A stretch of DNA of 64,000 nucleotides from Hyphomicrobium_A sp963726795 (GTDB taxonomy: Bacteria; Pseudomonadota; Alphaproteobacteria; Rhizobiales; Hyphomicrobiaceae), in the NCBI GenBank assembly GCA_963726795.1, contig CAVSDD010000004.1, positions 868,001 through 932,000 on the forward strand, in the 5' to 3' direction. Below are positions 43,191 to 52,089 of the stretch, one piece after another. A model generated the notes under the pieces. The model saw only the letters and a program-made list of their open reading frames with translations. It was not told the origin of the DNA and ran no database searches. Both the position numbers and the translations under genes were made by a program. Position 1 is the first letter of the stretch, and the number at the start of each line of letters is the position of its first letter.

Positions 43191-44353
43191 TGGGGTCGAT
43201 CGGCATTCAGACGCGTGCCGCGTTTGATGCCCACATGATGGCAATTGCGCTGGCGCTCGCGGAGCGAGGTCTGGGACGAACGGCACCAAATCCATCTGTC
43301 GGGGCGATAATCGCAGATGAGACTTCCGGAGAGGTGATTGCGCGCGCGTGGACCGGATGCGGGGGCCGTCCACATGCGGAAACCGAAGCGATCGCCCGGT
43401 CTGGCCCACGAGCACACGGCGCAACCATGTACGTCACGCTGGAGCCTTGCTCGCATCACGGCGCAACCGCGCCCTGCGCGGACGCCGTCATTGCGGCCGG
43501 CATCAAGCGTGTCGTGTGCGCGATCGAAGATCCCGATCCGCGCGTCGCCGGGCGTGGGCTTGCGCGATTGCGCGCCGCGGGCGTCGATGTTGACCGAGGT
43601 CTGATGGCGCCGGAGGCTCACTGGGTAGCGGCCGGCCACATTCTGCGCGTGACCGAGCGGCGGCCCTTTGTTCAGCTGAAATTAGCGCTGGGGGAAAATG
43701 GTGTGGTGCCTCGGGGCATTGGAGGCAAGCCTACGTGGGCGACAGGTCTGGCCGCGCGCGCGCAGGGCCAACTGCTTCGTGCGCGCGCAGACGCCATCGT
43801 TGTGGGTCGCCAAACGATCGTCGATGACGATCCATTGCTCACGTGCCGTTTGCCGGGGCTTGCCGATCGGTCGCCCACCCGCATCGTTCTGGCGCGCAAA
43901 CTTGTGGGCTTGGAAAGCAGCCGCCTTGCGCGCGAGGCGATCGAACCCCCGGTTTGGCTATTCTGTGGACGGCTAACAGACACGGCGGGTCTTGAGGACG
44001 CTGGGGTCCGCATCTTCCGTGTCGATGAGATTGGTGGCGAGCTTTGGCTCCCCAACATAATGGAATGCCTTGTTGCCGAAGGAATCACCCGTCTCCTCGT
44101 CGAGGGTGGCCCTGCGACTTGGCATGCATTTTCTACTGCGGGCCTCGTTGATGAAGCCATAGTGTTTAAGGCTCGGCCGGATGCGGTATCCGCATCGGTC
44201 AATGCGAATGCTACGCTGAGGCGCTACGTGCCTGGCGCAACCTTGGAGCTTTTCGCGCAACGCGAAATCGGCAGTGACGATATGATGCTGTTTCGTCGAC
44301 CGTGGCGCGGCGACATCGCACCGTCAGAGGGCGCGGGCGATAGCGGCAGGTAA
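43190..44353 (+). CDS. ribD: riboflavin deaminase/reductase RibD
   Basis: A 387-residue bifunctional enzyme for two steps of riboflavin synthesis: deamination, then NADPH reduction of the pyrimidine. The N-terminal deaminase has the zinc site 'GGRPHAETEAI' (HAE) and 'LEPCSHHGATAPCADAV' (PCxxxGxxPPC-like). The C-terminal reductase begins near 'RPFVQLKLALGENG' with 'DAIVVGRQTIVDDDPLLTCR' and 'ITRLLVEGGPATW' (EGG). It starts in the nrdR stop codon and is followed 16 bases later by ribE. Confidence 0.95.
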   Translation: MGSIGIQTRAAFDAHMMAIALALAERGLGRTAPNPSVGAIIADETSGEVIARAWTGCGGRPHAETEAIARSGPRAHGATMYVTLEPCSHHGATAPCADAVIAAGIKRVVCAIEDPDPRVAGRGLARLRAAGVDVDRGLMAPEAHWVAAGHILRVTERRPFVQLKLALGENGVVPRGIGGKPTWATGLAARAQGQLLRARADAIVVGRQTIVDDDPLLTCRLPGLADRSPTRIVLARKLVGLESSRLAREAIEPPVWLFCGRLTDTAGLEDAGVRIFRVDEIGGELWLPNIMECLVAEGITRLLVEGGPATWHAFSTAGLVDEAIVFKARPDAVSASVNANATLRRYVPGATLELFAQREIGSDDMMLFRRPWRGDIAPSEGAGDSGR

Positions 44354-44369
44354 GGGAAGGTTGGATGCC

Positions 44370-44963
44370 ATGTTCACCGGGATCATAACCGATGTCGGCG
44401 AGGTCGCGTCGCGCGAGGACGGCCGCTTCACTATTCTCACCCGGTACCCAGCCGACAGTCTCATCGTCGGCGGCTCGATGGCCTGCGATGGATGCTGCTT
44501 GACCATGACCTCTGTTGAGAAGCATGGCCACGGAACGCTTTTCGCAGTTGATACCTCAAACGAGACTCGCGCAAAGACAACTATCGGCGACTGGGCACCT
44601 GGCCGGCTCGTCAATCTCGAGCGCTCTCTTCGCGCCGGCGACGAGCTAGGCGGCCACATTGTCACCGGTCACGTCGACGGTCTTGCTCGCATCCTAGACG
44701 TCAAGGAGGACGGCGAAAGCCGGCGTTATTCCTTCGAGGTGCCCGATCACCTGGCGCCGTTCATCGCGCCGAAAGGATCCGTAGCGCTGGATGGGGTGTC
44801 GCTGACGGTCAACGAGGTGAGTGACAACCGCTTTGGCATCAACCTCATCCCGCACACCTTGACGGTGACGACTTGGGGGGCCAAAACCCCCGGACAGTCG
44901 GTCAACCTGGAGGTTGATCTGTTTTCGCGCTACATCGCGCGGCTCTTGGAGTTCCGCTTGTGA
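44370..44963 (+). CDS. ribE: riboflavin synthase, alpha subunit
   Basis: A 197-residue enzyme that dismutates two 6,7-dimethyl-8-ribityllumazines into riboflavin. Two lumazine-binding repeats are visible: 'MFTGIITDVGEVASRED' with 'SMACDGCCLTMTSV', and 'LGGHIVTGHVDGLARI' with 'GSVALDGVSLTVNEV'. The ATG at 44370 follows 'gggaagg'; a TTG three codons earlier is less likely. The stop overlaps the next gene by four bases (GTGA), showing tight coupling with ribBX. Symbol use varies: it is ribC in E. coli and ribE in many others. Confidence 0.95.
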   Translation: MFTGIITDVGEVASREDGRFTILTRYPADSLIVGGSMACDGCCLTMTSVEKHGHGTLFAVDTSNETRAKTTIGDWAPGRLVNLERSLRAGDELGGHIVTGHVDGLARILDVKEDGESRRYSFEVPDHLAPFIAPKGSVALDGVSLTVNEVSDNRFGINLIPHTLTVTTWGAKTPGQSVNLEVDLFSRYIARLLEFRL

Positions 44964-46111
44964 CCCAGGAAATTGGCACCGTCTCCGTCGCTGAAGGGCG
45001 CGGCTGCCTGTCCGCCATTCCCGAGATACTTGAGGAGGTGCGCAACGGGCGCATGGTCGTGCTCGTGGACGCGGAAGAGCGCGAGAACGAGGGCGATCTG
45101 ATCGTGCCGGCGCAAATGGCGACGCCGGATGCTGTAAACTTCATGGCCAAGCACGGTCGCGGGCTTATATGTCTCGCGATCACGCAGTCGCGGGCGCACG
45201 ATCTGGGCCTGCAAGCGGTTGTTGGGCGCAACGCGCCGCGCAATCGGACAGCCTTCACACAGTCTATAGAAGCGCGCGAAGGTGTCTCGACTGGCATTTC
45301 GGCTCGTGACCGCGCCCGCACGATCGCAACGGCGATCGATCCCACAATGGACGCCAGTGATATCGTCTCGCCCGGTCACGTCTTCCCGCTTATTGCCCGT
45401 GACGGCGGCGTCCTAATTCGCGCGGGACATACAGAGGCTTCGGTCGATCTTGCGCGCCTAGCCGGTCTCTACCCGGCGGCAGTTATCTGCGAGATCATGA
45501 ATGACGACGGCACGATGGCGCGCATGGCGGATCTCGTCACATTCGCCCAGCGTCACGGCCTCAAGATCGGCGCGATCGAGGATCTCATCGCCTACCGGCT
45601 GCGTAACGAGCATCTCGTGCGCCCTGTTGCCAAGACTGAGATTGCAACTCCCTCCGGGCGTTTCGATCTGCACGTCTACGAGACGACGGTTGAGCATGGT
45701 GAGCATCTGGCCCTGGTGAAGGGCGACCTCAGCGCGCCAGGTCCCGTTCTGGTGCGCGTGCACGCAGTCAATGCGCTCGCTGATCTCATCGGTGTGGATG
45801 CGGGCAACGAAGGCGGCCGCCAAATAGAGGCCGCTATGCGGGCGATCGAGAAGGAAGGGCGCGGCGTAATCGTTCTCATTCGCGACCTACGGCCGAAATC
45901 AGTTTCAGAAGGTATTGCGCAGCGAGCGCAAAATTCATCGCGCCCTGCAGGTGGACGCGAGCGACGCAGGGTCGAGATCGGCGTGGGCTCGCAGATACTG
46001 CTCGATCTTGGAATTACGGACATGGTGCTGCTCACCAATTCTCCTGCGCACGTTTACGTTGGCCTTGAGGGGTTCGGTCTGCGCATCGTTGGGACGCGCA
46101 GGATCGCATGA
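44960..46111 (+). CDS. ribB: RibBX: DHBP synthase with degenerate GTP cyclohydrolase II domain
   Basis: 383 residues. The N-terminal domain is 3,4-dihydroxy-2-butanone-4-phosphate synthase: 'MVVLVDAEERENEGDLIV' (metal-binding Glu/Asp), 'GRGLICLAITQSRAHDL', 'VSTGISARDRARTI' and 'VFPLIARDGGVLIRAGHTE'. The C-terminal part (about 220-383) aligns with GTP cyclohydrolase II, but where that enzyme has the zinc site (SxxxTGDxxxSxRCDCG), this protein has 'VRVHAVNALADLIGVDAG' with no Cys at all. It therefore should not open GTP. This matches the RibBX type known in Brucella and Bradyrhizobium. A separate ribA must exist elsewhere. It starts inside the ribE stop. Confidence 0.9.
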   Translation: MTQEIGTVSVAEGRGCLSAIPEILEEVRNGRMVVLVDAEERENEGDLIVPAQMATPDAVNFMAKHGRGLICLAITQSRAHDLGLQAVVGRNAPRNRTAFTQSIEAREGVSTGISARDRARTIATAIDPTMDASDIVSPGHVFPLIARDGGVLIRAGHTEASVDLARLAGLYPAAVICEIMNDDGTMARMADLVTFAQRHGLKIGAIEDLIAYRLRNEHLVRPVAKTEIATPSGRFDLHVYETTVEHGEHLALVKGDLSAPGPVLVRVHAVNALADLIGVDAGNEGGRQIEAAMRAIEKEGRGVIVLIRDLRPKSVSEGIAQRAQNSSRPAGGRERRRVEIGVGSQILLDLGITDMVLLTNSPAHVYVGLEGFGLRIVGTRRIA

Positions 46112-46115
46112 AGCC

Positions 46116-46634
46116 ATGACCGTGAGGACCAAGGATCCAATACTCGACACGGGCGGACAACCTCTCGGCGAGCGCCTGCGCGTGCTCATCATTGAAGGAC
46201 GTTTCTACGACAAGATTTCGGATGAGCTGGTCAACGGAGCCGTCGCAGCTCTTGAAGAGCAGGGCGTGGGTTTCGACCGCTACACAGTGCCGGGAGCGCT
46301 CGAGATACCGCAGGTGCTGGCTGGGGCGGTTGCAGCGGGTCGGATTCCGCGGGTTGGTCTACAGGGAAAGTGGGACGGTGCCGTCGTGCTTGGATGCGTA
46401 ATTCGGGGGGAAACGGCGCATTACGACATTGTGTGCAGGAACTCTAACCACTGGCTGATGGATGTTGCGATCCGAAATGCTGTACCCGTTGGGAACGGCA
46501 TACTGACTGTCGATACAGAAGCGCAGGCGCTGGCGCGCGCGCGCGGCGGAGCGAAGGGAAAAGGTGGGGATGCGGTCCGCGCCTGCCTGCGTCTCATTGC
46601 GCTCGCGCGCGCATTCGAGGATCAGACGGCATGA
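46116..46634 (+). CDS. ribH: 6,7-dimethyl-8-ribityllumazine synthase
   Basis: A 172-residue enzyme that makes lumazine from the ribityl-pyrimidine and the DHBP made by ribB. Marks are 'LIIEGRFYDKISDELV' at the N-terminus, 'TVPGALEIPQVLAGA' (the GAxEIP loop) and 'VVLGCVIRGETAHYDIVC' (GxVIRGxTxHxD, with the catalytic His). ATG 46116 lies four bases after the ribBX stop; 'cgcaggatcgcatgaagcc' is upstream. Its stop overlaps the nusB start (ATGA). Confidence 0.95.
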   Translation: MTVRTKDPILDTGGQPLGERLRVLIIEGRFYDKISDELVNGAVAALEEQGVGFDRYTVPGALEIPQVLAGAVAAGRIPRVGLQGKWDGAVVLGCVIRGETAHYDIVCRNSNHWLMDVAIRNAVPVGNGILTVDTEAQALARARGGAKGKGGDAVRACLRLIALARAFEDQTA

Positions 46635-47137
46635 GCGCGCCCGAGCAAAGCCCCTCGACGAAGATCGCGCTCGCTCCCCGTACCGCTTCTCGCGTTGCAG
46701 CGGTGCAAGCGCTCTACCAAATGGACATGGCCGGCACCGACCTCAACGCTGTGATCGATGAGTTCGTGCGCTTGAGGTTCCCGCGTTCACCGGGAGATGA
46801 GGCCGCGGCGGGGGCCGATGCCACGTTCTTCAACGATTTGCTGCGTGGCGTCGTGCGGCGTCAACGCGATATCGATCCGCTGGTAGACCAGCAGCTCGCG
46901 GAAGGTTGGCGCCTGACACGCATCGATGCCATCGTGCGCGCTATCCTGCGCGCGGGCGTCTTCGAACTCATGGACCGTCCCGACGTCCCCGCCCGCGTTG
47001 TCATCAATGAGTACATCAACGTGGCGCACTCGTTCTTCTCCGAAGATGAGCCAAAGGTCGTCAACGGCGTTCTCGATAAACTTGGGCGACGTTTGCGTTC
47101 CGCCGAGTTCGACCGCAATGCCGATCGACAGAATTGA
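46631..47137 (+). CDS. nusB: transcription antitermination factor NusB
   Basis: A 168-residue all-helical protein that binds boxA RNA with NusE (S10) in rRNA antitermination. Family marks are 'ASRVAAVQALYQMDMAGTD', 'LADEQLAEGWRLTRIDAIVRAILRAGVFEL' (read in parts, with 'ILRAGVFEL' typical) and 'VPARVVINEYINVAHSFFSE'. It starts in the ribH stop (ATGA) and overlaps thiL by 20 bases. The ribH-nusB-thiL order is standard in alphaproteobacteria. Confidence 0.95.
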   Translation: MSAPEQSPSTKIALAPRTASRVAAVQALYQMDMAGTDLNAVIDEFVRLRFPRSPGDEAAAGADATFFNDLLRGVVRRQRDIDPLVDQQLAEGWRLTRIDAIVRAILRAGVFELMDRPDVPARVVINEYINVAHSFFSEDEPKVVNGVLDKLGRRLRSAEFDRNADRQN

Positions 47138-48134
47138 CAGCGAAGAATCAATTATTGCGGAGTTCTGGGCGCCCCTCGCCCAGGGTTTTCCCGGCGCGTT
47201 GGGTCTGAAAGACGACTGCGCAATACTCTCCCCGCCTCCAGGCTGTGATCTCGTAGCGACGACAGACGCCGTCGTCGTGGGGGTGCACGTTCTCGCCGAC
47301 GAGAGACCCGCCGCGATCGCTTGGAAGGCGCTCGCGGTCAACGTCTCCGATCTGGTCGCGAAAGGGGCTTCTCCCCTGGCCTACCTTATGAGCCTTAGCC
47401 TGCCCGAAGCGCCGGAGCGGGTTTGGCTCGCTGATTTTGCAGAAGGCCTCGCGCGCGCGCAGGCGGCATTCGGCTGCCGGCTGGCCGGCGGTGACACCGA
47501 TCGGGCCGCTGGTCCCCTCAGGGTCTCAATAACAGCTTTCGGCACCATCACCCGTGGCAAGTTTGTGCAGCGTGCGACCGCGCAGGTGGGTGACCATGTT
47601 TATGTTTCGGGCACGATCGGCGATGCGGCACTGGGACTGGCGTTGCGGCGAGATCCATCGCTCGCCGGACGCTGGAAACTCGACACCGACGCTCGAGGGC
47701 TACTCGAATCGCGATTTTGTGTTCCTGCGCCGCCGGTAGCGCTCGCCGGCATCGTGCGGACGTATGCTAGGGCAGCGATTGATATTTCCGACGGGCTCGT
47801 AAAGGATTTTGATCGCCTTTGCCGCGCCGCGCACGTTGGCGGGTGTCTTGAAGCAGCGCGGGTTCCACTTTCTGCGCCCGCCACTGCCGTCGTTGCAGAT
47901 GATCACGTTGCGCTCGAATCACTTCTGACTGGAGGTGAGGATTACGAGGTTCTCGCCGTTGTAGCGCCCGGGCGCGCGGCGGATTTTGAGGCCGCAGCGG
48001 CTGCGGCCGGGCGGCCCGTCACGCGTATTGGGGTGCTCTCCGAACCGTCGGTTGGGGTGAGCGTGGTCGCCGCCGATGGCCGCGCTTTGACCTTTAACAC
48101 GACCGGGTGGGACCACTTTCGTCCCGGCCACTGA
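47118..48134 (+). CDS. thiL: thiamine-monophosphate kinase
   Basis: A 338-residue kinase that makes thiamine diphosphate from the monophosphate. Marks are 'GLKDDCAILSPPPGCDLV' (DDxA), 'VVVGVHVLADERPAAIAW', 'LAVNVSDLVAKGASPLAYL' (the NxSDxxAxGAxP motif), 'GGDTDRAAGPLRVSITAFG' (GGDT), 'AIDISDGLVKDF' (DxSDGL) and 'LTGGEDYEVL' (GEDYEL). ATG 47118 lies inside the end of nusB, so it is translated with it. It is the last gene of the rib operon; a 188-base gap follows. Confidence 0.95.
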   Translation: MPIDRIDSEESIIAEFWAPLAQGFPGALGLKDDCAILSPPPGCDLVATTDAVVVGVHVLADERPAAIAWKALAVNVSDLVAKGASPLAYLMSLSLPEAPERVWLADFAEGLARAQAAFGCRLAGGDTDRAAGPLRVSITAFGTITRGKFVQRATAQVGDHVYVSGTIGDAALGLALRRDPSLAGRWKLDTDARGLLESRFCVPAPPVALAGIVRTYARAAIDISDGLVKDFDRLCRAAHVGGCLEAARVPLSAPATAVVADDHVALESLLTGGEDYEVLAVVAPGRAADFEAAAAAAGRPVTRIGVLSEPSVGVSVVAADGRALTFNTTGWDHFRPGH

Positions 48135-48322
48135 TTGCGACCAATCGGCCACGCGGCGCATGCGGGATTGCGTTGCCTGCGGACTGAGCACACGTCTTGG
48201 TTTGGCCATATCGAAGCGGCTATTTCCAAGCAGCCAGTAACGTATTTGACTCCAAGCGAAACTTTCGTGGCTTCCGACGGGTTGAGGGGACGCACACGAG
48301 GGCGACCAATCGGGACGGATTG

Positions 48323-49723
48323 ATGCAAGCACTTCGCGCGCCCGCGCAGCGGGGCCGGTACCAATCGAACTCTAGAGGAGCACCGGTTCAAAGCGCGGTC
48401 ATGATAGCAACGTTTGCCGCGCTTGCGTTGATGCTCGCTGTTCCGAGCCCAACACTGGCGGCACAGGCCAACTGGTGGGAGGGCATCACCGGTTACGGTG
48501 CGCCCGATTACACCGGACGGCGTGGCGAGGAACAGGACCGCCAGCGCGCCGCGCAGGCGCAGGAGCCGCTGGACGATTTGCGGCCGGATCCGACACCTTG
48601 GCGCAGCGACGAAATGCTCGCTTCGATGCAGTCTGCCATCAATCGCTACCAGGACATCGTCGATCGCGGCGGGTGGCCGATCGTGCCTCCAGGCCGGATG
48701 ATGCGCGAAGGCGACGAGGACGATCGTGTTCCGATATTGCGCAAGCGGTTGCGCATAAGCGGCGATCTGGTCATACGAACGTCCAGCTACAACTCGTCGT
48801 ATTCTTATGACTTCTGAGCTTGCTGATGCGGTTGCGCGCTTCCAACGCCGCAACGGATTGCGTCCGACCGGGCGCATCGAGCGCTCTACCTATCCGGCTC
48901 TCAACATGACCGCCGAGGGGCGTCTCGCTCAGCTCAGGCTCAACATGGGTCGCATCCGAGATTTGATGGCGGCCGGCCGCGTCGACCCGCGCTACATTCT
49001 GGTCAACATCCCCGCATTCCAGCTGGAGGCTGTCGAAAACTACGAAGTACAGCAGCGCCACCGAGTGATCGTGGGGCGTACCGAGCGCCAGTCGCCGTCC
49101 GTGAAGGCAACCGTCCGCGCGCTCAACTTCTTTCCATATTGGCGCGTGCCCGATAGCGTCGCCCACCTGGACCTCATCCCGCACGTCCTGAAGGAGCCCG
49201 ACTACCTGCAGAAGGAAAAGATCCGCGTCCTGAGTGGCGAAGGGCGGAGGTCGATCCGATGACGGTGAATTGGAATTCGCCAGCCGCAGCGAAGCTCAAG
49301 TTTCGCCAGGATCCCGGCCCACAAAACGCACTCGGCGTGGTACGCATCGATATGCCGAACGAGAACAACGTCTACATGCACGATACGCCGATGAAGCCCC
49401 TTTTTGCACAGCGTGCGCGCGCGTTCAGTGCCGGTTGTGTGCGAGTTGAGGGTGTGCTCGATCTCGTCGATTGGATTGCTCGCTACGAACCTGGCTGGGA
49501 GCAGGGTCGCGCGCGCGCACTTGTGGATGCCGACCGGCAGGCCGACTTCACGCTTAGCCGGCCGCTGCCCGTGTATTTTGTCTACATCACTGCGTGGGCC
49601 GAGCGCACCGGAGACATCGAGTTCCGTCCCGACATCTATGGCCGTGACGGAGCGGTGGACACCGTGGCAGAGATGGATCGCGATCCGGCCGAGCCGCCGC
49701 CGCAGGCTACGCTCGCTCCTTAG
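48323..49723 (+). pseudogene. second L,D-transpeptidase, one +1 and one -1 frameshift
   Basis: A paralogue of the L,D-transpeptidase at 38378. Start ATG 48323; a signal segment at 48401-48460 reads 'MIATFAALALMLAVPSPTLA'. The frame breaks at an extra T near 48812 (gacttctgag for gactctgag), then reads 'LADAVARFQRRNGLRPTG' (peptidoglycan-binding). It breaks again at about 49243, where a G is missing from a G-run, then reads 'DPMTVNWNSPAAAKLKF'. The catalytic residues are intact ('YMHDTPMKP', 'FSAGCVRVEG'). Corrected length is 466 residues. The two shifts cancel, so the stop at 49723 is the natural one. Both shifts fall in short repeats of one base or next to them. Confidence 0.85.
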
Positions 49724-49817
49724 TCGTTGCGGTCGCAATTTCCTGATTGCTTGCAGGCACCGGTCCCGCTTCCCAGCGTTTCGTGGCAGCGCGTTTCGAC
49801 CTGAAAGTCCTTTTTCC

Positions 49818-50519
49818 ATGGGCTGGTCCTTCAAGCTCTTCTCGGTCGGCGGCACGGCCGTCCGCATGCATCTGACGTTCCTGCTGCTCGTCGCGTGGAT
49901 TGCAGCGACCGAGTGGATGCGTGGCACACCGCGAGATGCTGTGTTCGGCGTCGGGTTCATTCTCGTGCTGTTTGGCTGCGTGGTCCTGCATGAATTCGGG
50001 CACATCTGGGCCGCGCGACGATACGGCATCCGTACCCCTGACGTGACGCTGCTGCCCATCGGGGGCGTTGCCTCCATGGAGCGCATGCCTGAGAAGCCCT
50101 TGCAGGAAATCGTCGTGGCGCTGGCCGGCCCGGCGGTAAACCTCGTGATAGCGGTCGTGCTCTTTGCAGCTCTGGGGCTCCGCATCGGCGCGGGGCAGAT
50201 GTCGTTTCAGGGATTACCTGGCGGGTTCTGGGCTCAAGTTGCGATCGCAAACGTTGTGCTGCTGGTGTTCAACCTAATTCCAGCGTTCCCAATGGACGGC
50301 GGCCGCGTACTCCGCGCACTCCTCGCTGTTTGGCTCGGCTATGGGCCAGCCACGAGAGTTGCAGCGCGCATCGGCCAGGCACTTGCGATAGTGCTTGCGA
50401 TCCTCGGCCTCTGGGCAAATCCCATGCTGGTGCTCGTCGCTGTCTTCATCTTCATCGCTGCTGCCGGTGAGGCCAATTACGTGAAGGTGCGTGAGCGAAA
50501 AACAAATCTGGCGGAATGA
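49818..50519 (+). CDS. site-2 protease family (M50) membrane metalloprotease
   Basis: A 233-residue intramembrane zinc protease. The zinc site is 'VVLHEFGHIWAARRYG' (HExxH) and the third ligand Asp is in 'LIPAFPMDGGRVLRALL' (NxxPxxPxDGGR-like). About six membrane segments are seen. The first conserved block 'KLFSVGGTAVRMHLTF' is of the SpoIVFB/Rip3 type. There are no CBS or PDZ domains, so it is shorter than many relatives. The ATG at 49818 is chosen over upstream starts because the family begins there. No anti-sigma factor substrate is nearby. Repeat copy B begins 22 bases after the stop. Confidence 0.9.
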   Translation: MGWSFKLFSVGGTAVRMHLTFLLLVAWIAATEWMRGTPRDAVFGVGFILVLFGCVVLHEFGHIWAARRYGIRTPDVTLLPIGGVASMERMPEKPLQEIVVALAGPAVNLVIAVVLFAALGLRIGAGQMSFQGLPGGFWAQVAIANVVLLVFNLIPAFPMDGGRVLRALLAVWLGYGPATRVAARIGQALAIVLAILGLWANPMLVLVAVFIFIAAAGEANYVKVRERKTNLAE

Positions 50520-50540
50520 AACACACACGCACACCGCTCG

Positions 50541-50981
50541 GCCTCGCGGGGTTTCCCCCGAGGGTTTGCGTTAGCGAAGGGAGCGCGGGCGCCAAGCGCT
50601 GCAATCCTGTCGCGACTTTTTAGGGCACCGCTATAGCGCCCGCGCACGGATCTCTCATGGCCGAGGGTGCGGACACGACCGCAGCGAGCTTGGGCTCCAA
50701 CCTGCCTGGCAGGCCATCGTCCCGGAGCCGCCGGCGGCTGCCGCGTAACTGCACGCAGCGGCCGTTGCGGAAGGGCGTCCATGCGTCCTGTTGCCATCGC
50801 GCATAGCCTCGGTCGCACGACCCGGAATAGGACAGAGCTGTCTGCACCGGCACACGCAACGGAACGTGTGACGGCTCATCCGGGACCGTTCCCCGCCCCG
50901 CGTCAGACGCTCAAGCTTGTCGCGTCCCTTCGTCGGGCAGGGATCGAGCGAGTATGGGGGCGTGCGAGCGGGCGGGGATTA
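50541..50981 (-). repeat. structured non-coding repeat, copy B
   Basis: Inverted counterpart of 13396-13840. Read on the minus strand it lies 71 bases downstream of tRNA-Asn, on the same strand. 50870-50944 is identical to 13433-13507. Pairs that changed together relative to copy A: CACACG (50851-50856) with CGTGTG (50865-50870) against CGCG/CGCG in A; the stem 50741-50746 with 50753-50758 of unrelated sequence; and GGGG/CCCC at 50548-50551 with 50555-50558 against AAGGC/GCCTT. The 50741 stem contains a G-U pair only when read on the minus strand. ORFs inside are not shared with copy A. Confidence 0.8.
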
Positions 50982-51051
50982 AATTGCGCTCAGGTCAGGT
51001 GTGAAGTCCATCGTTCGGGGACTGCATCAACACCTAAGTGCCTGATTTTGT

Positions 51052-51126
51052 TGGCTCCGCGGGTAGGATTCGAACCTACGACCAACCGGTTAACAGCCGG
51101 TTGCTCTACCACTGAGCTACCGCGGA
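51052..51126 (-). tRNA. tRNA-Asn (GTT)
   Basis: Read on the minus strand: acceptor TCCGCGG pairs with CCGCGGA, D-arm AGCTCAGTGGTAGAGC, anticodon stem CCGGC with anticodon GTT in 'CTGTTAA', and T-arm 'GGTTCGAATCC'. CCA is encoded (tgg at 51052-51054). The fold and anticodon are unambiguous. Confidence 0.97.
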
Positions 51127-51219
51127 ATAGCCGACGCTCTGCGTTGAGAAGGGGCTGTCTAGCAGAAAGAGTGGGCGCAGGCCAGCGTCGATCAAAATCG
51201 GCCCGTTGGCGTGCTCGGA

Positions 51220-51450
51220 TCAATATAGATCCTTCACAGCGCTGAGTGCTGCGAGCACCAGTTGCTCAGGATCACGCTCACCGTCTTTGATAGCACCGAG
51301 GACGCGAATGGACATGATGCTGCGAAATCCGGTGCAATCCACCGCTGGGCCGTTCCTCGTTGCCATTGCGACCGCTGCATGCGCCTCATCGAGGGCTTGC
51401 GCAATCAATGCGAGTACGTCGGCGTGATCGTAACCGCCAGACAATGGCAT
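51220..51450 (-). CDS. small hypothetical protein (76 aa)
   Basis: A 76-codon ORF with ATG 51450 and stop 51220, between the two tRNA genes on the same strand. The product is helical: 'ADVLALIAQALDEAHAAVAM' and 'RSIMSIRVLGAIKDGERDP' with a C-terminal 'EQLVLAALSAVKDLY'. There is no signal peptide, membrane helix or family I recognise. The ribosome-binding site is weak ('gcgagcgatagc'). Composition supports a real protein moderately. Confidence 0.45.
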   Translation of the reverse strand: MPLSGGYDHADVLALIAQALDEAHAAVAMATRNGPAVDCTGFRSIMSIRVLGAIKDGERDPEQLVLAALSAVKDLY

Positions 51451-51839
51451 GCTATCGCTCGCATCCCAGGCGAGAGCACGAGCGTCCCTCTGCCGTAGTG
51501 GTCTGGAAAATCAGTACACCGACGATAGTTTACGTTTTGAGAAGACCGGCAACGTCATCAAGTTCGACTGAAAGCTTCTCGAAGTTGGCGCTGGCGAACC
51601 ATGCCGCAGGAGTGGGAAATTCGTTGCAGTGCCGCGCTTGCGCGCCCTCGCCCTCTGCTGCAACTGGGGATGCGAAAAGAGTTTGTCCAAGACATCGATT
51701 TTTCTTGGACGGCCGAATCAGTGTCAGCCTTTACGAAATTTTAATCAGCTCAGAGATCGTCAGAAACGGGATATACATCCGACCCCGTCAATTCGCTCTT
51801 GGTGCAGACCGCATCCTGTGTGCGTCTCAGCCGAAGTCG
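51451..51839. other. intergenic region before tRNA-Cys
   Basis: 389 bases without a recognisable gene. The middle (about 51500-51790) is clearly less GC-rich than the genes, with runs such as 'gaaattttaatcagc'. It may be an old insertion or a regulatory spacer; no attachment-site repeat of either tRNA end was found nearby. Confidence 0.4.
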
Positions 51840-51913
51840 TGGAGGCCACGCCCGGAATCGAACCGGGGTGCGCGGATTTGCAGTCCGCTACGTAACCACT
51901 CCGCCACGTGGCC
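51840..51913 (-). tRNA. tRNA-Cys (GCA)
   Basis: Read on the minus strand: acceptor GGCCACG pairs with CGTGGCC, anticodon stem GCGGA with GCA in 'CTGCAAA', and T-arm 'GGTTCGATTCC'. A CCA end is encoded (tgg 51840-51842). Confidence 0.97.
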
Positions 51914-52089
51914 TAACCCCTCGGCGCCAATCGGCGTGCGGGAGAGGCCGTGTAACACACCGGCGGGAGCCTGAAAAGCCGCTGCCTAGTCTGCAAGGCC
52001 GCCTTCAAAAGAGGAACGGCGTCTCGCGTGCCACGCGCCACTCGGTTAAGCTGCCGACCGAAAGCCTTCACCTTACCGGGAGTGGCAGG

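Noticed and set aside
48323..49723. Programmed frameshift or readthrough in the second L,D-transpeptidase
   Set aside because: No slippery sequence with a downstream structure; one +1 and one -1 shift at ordinary places fit sequencing error better.
51127..51839. Genomic island between the two tRNAs
   Set aside because: Only about 700 bp, no integrase, no repeat of a tRNA end, and one small ORF.
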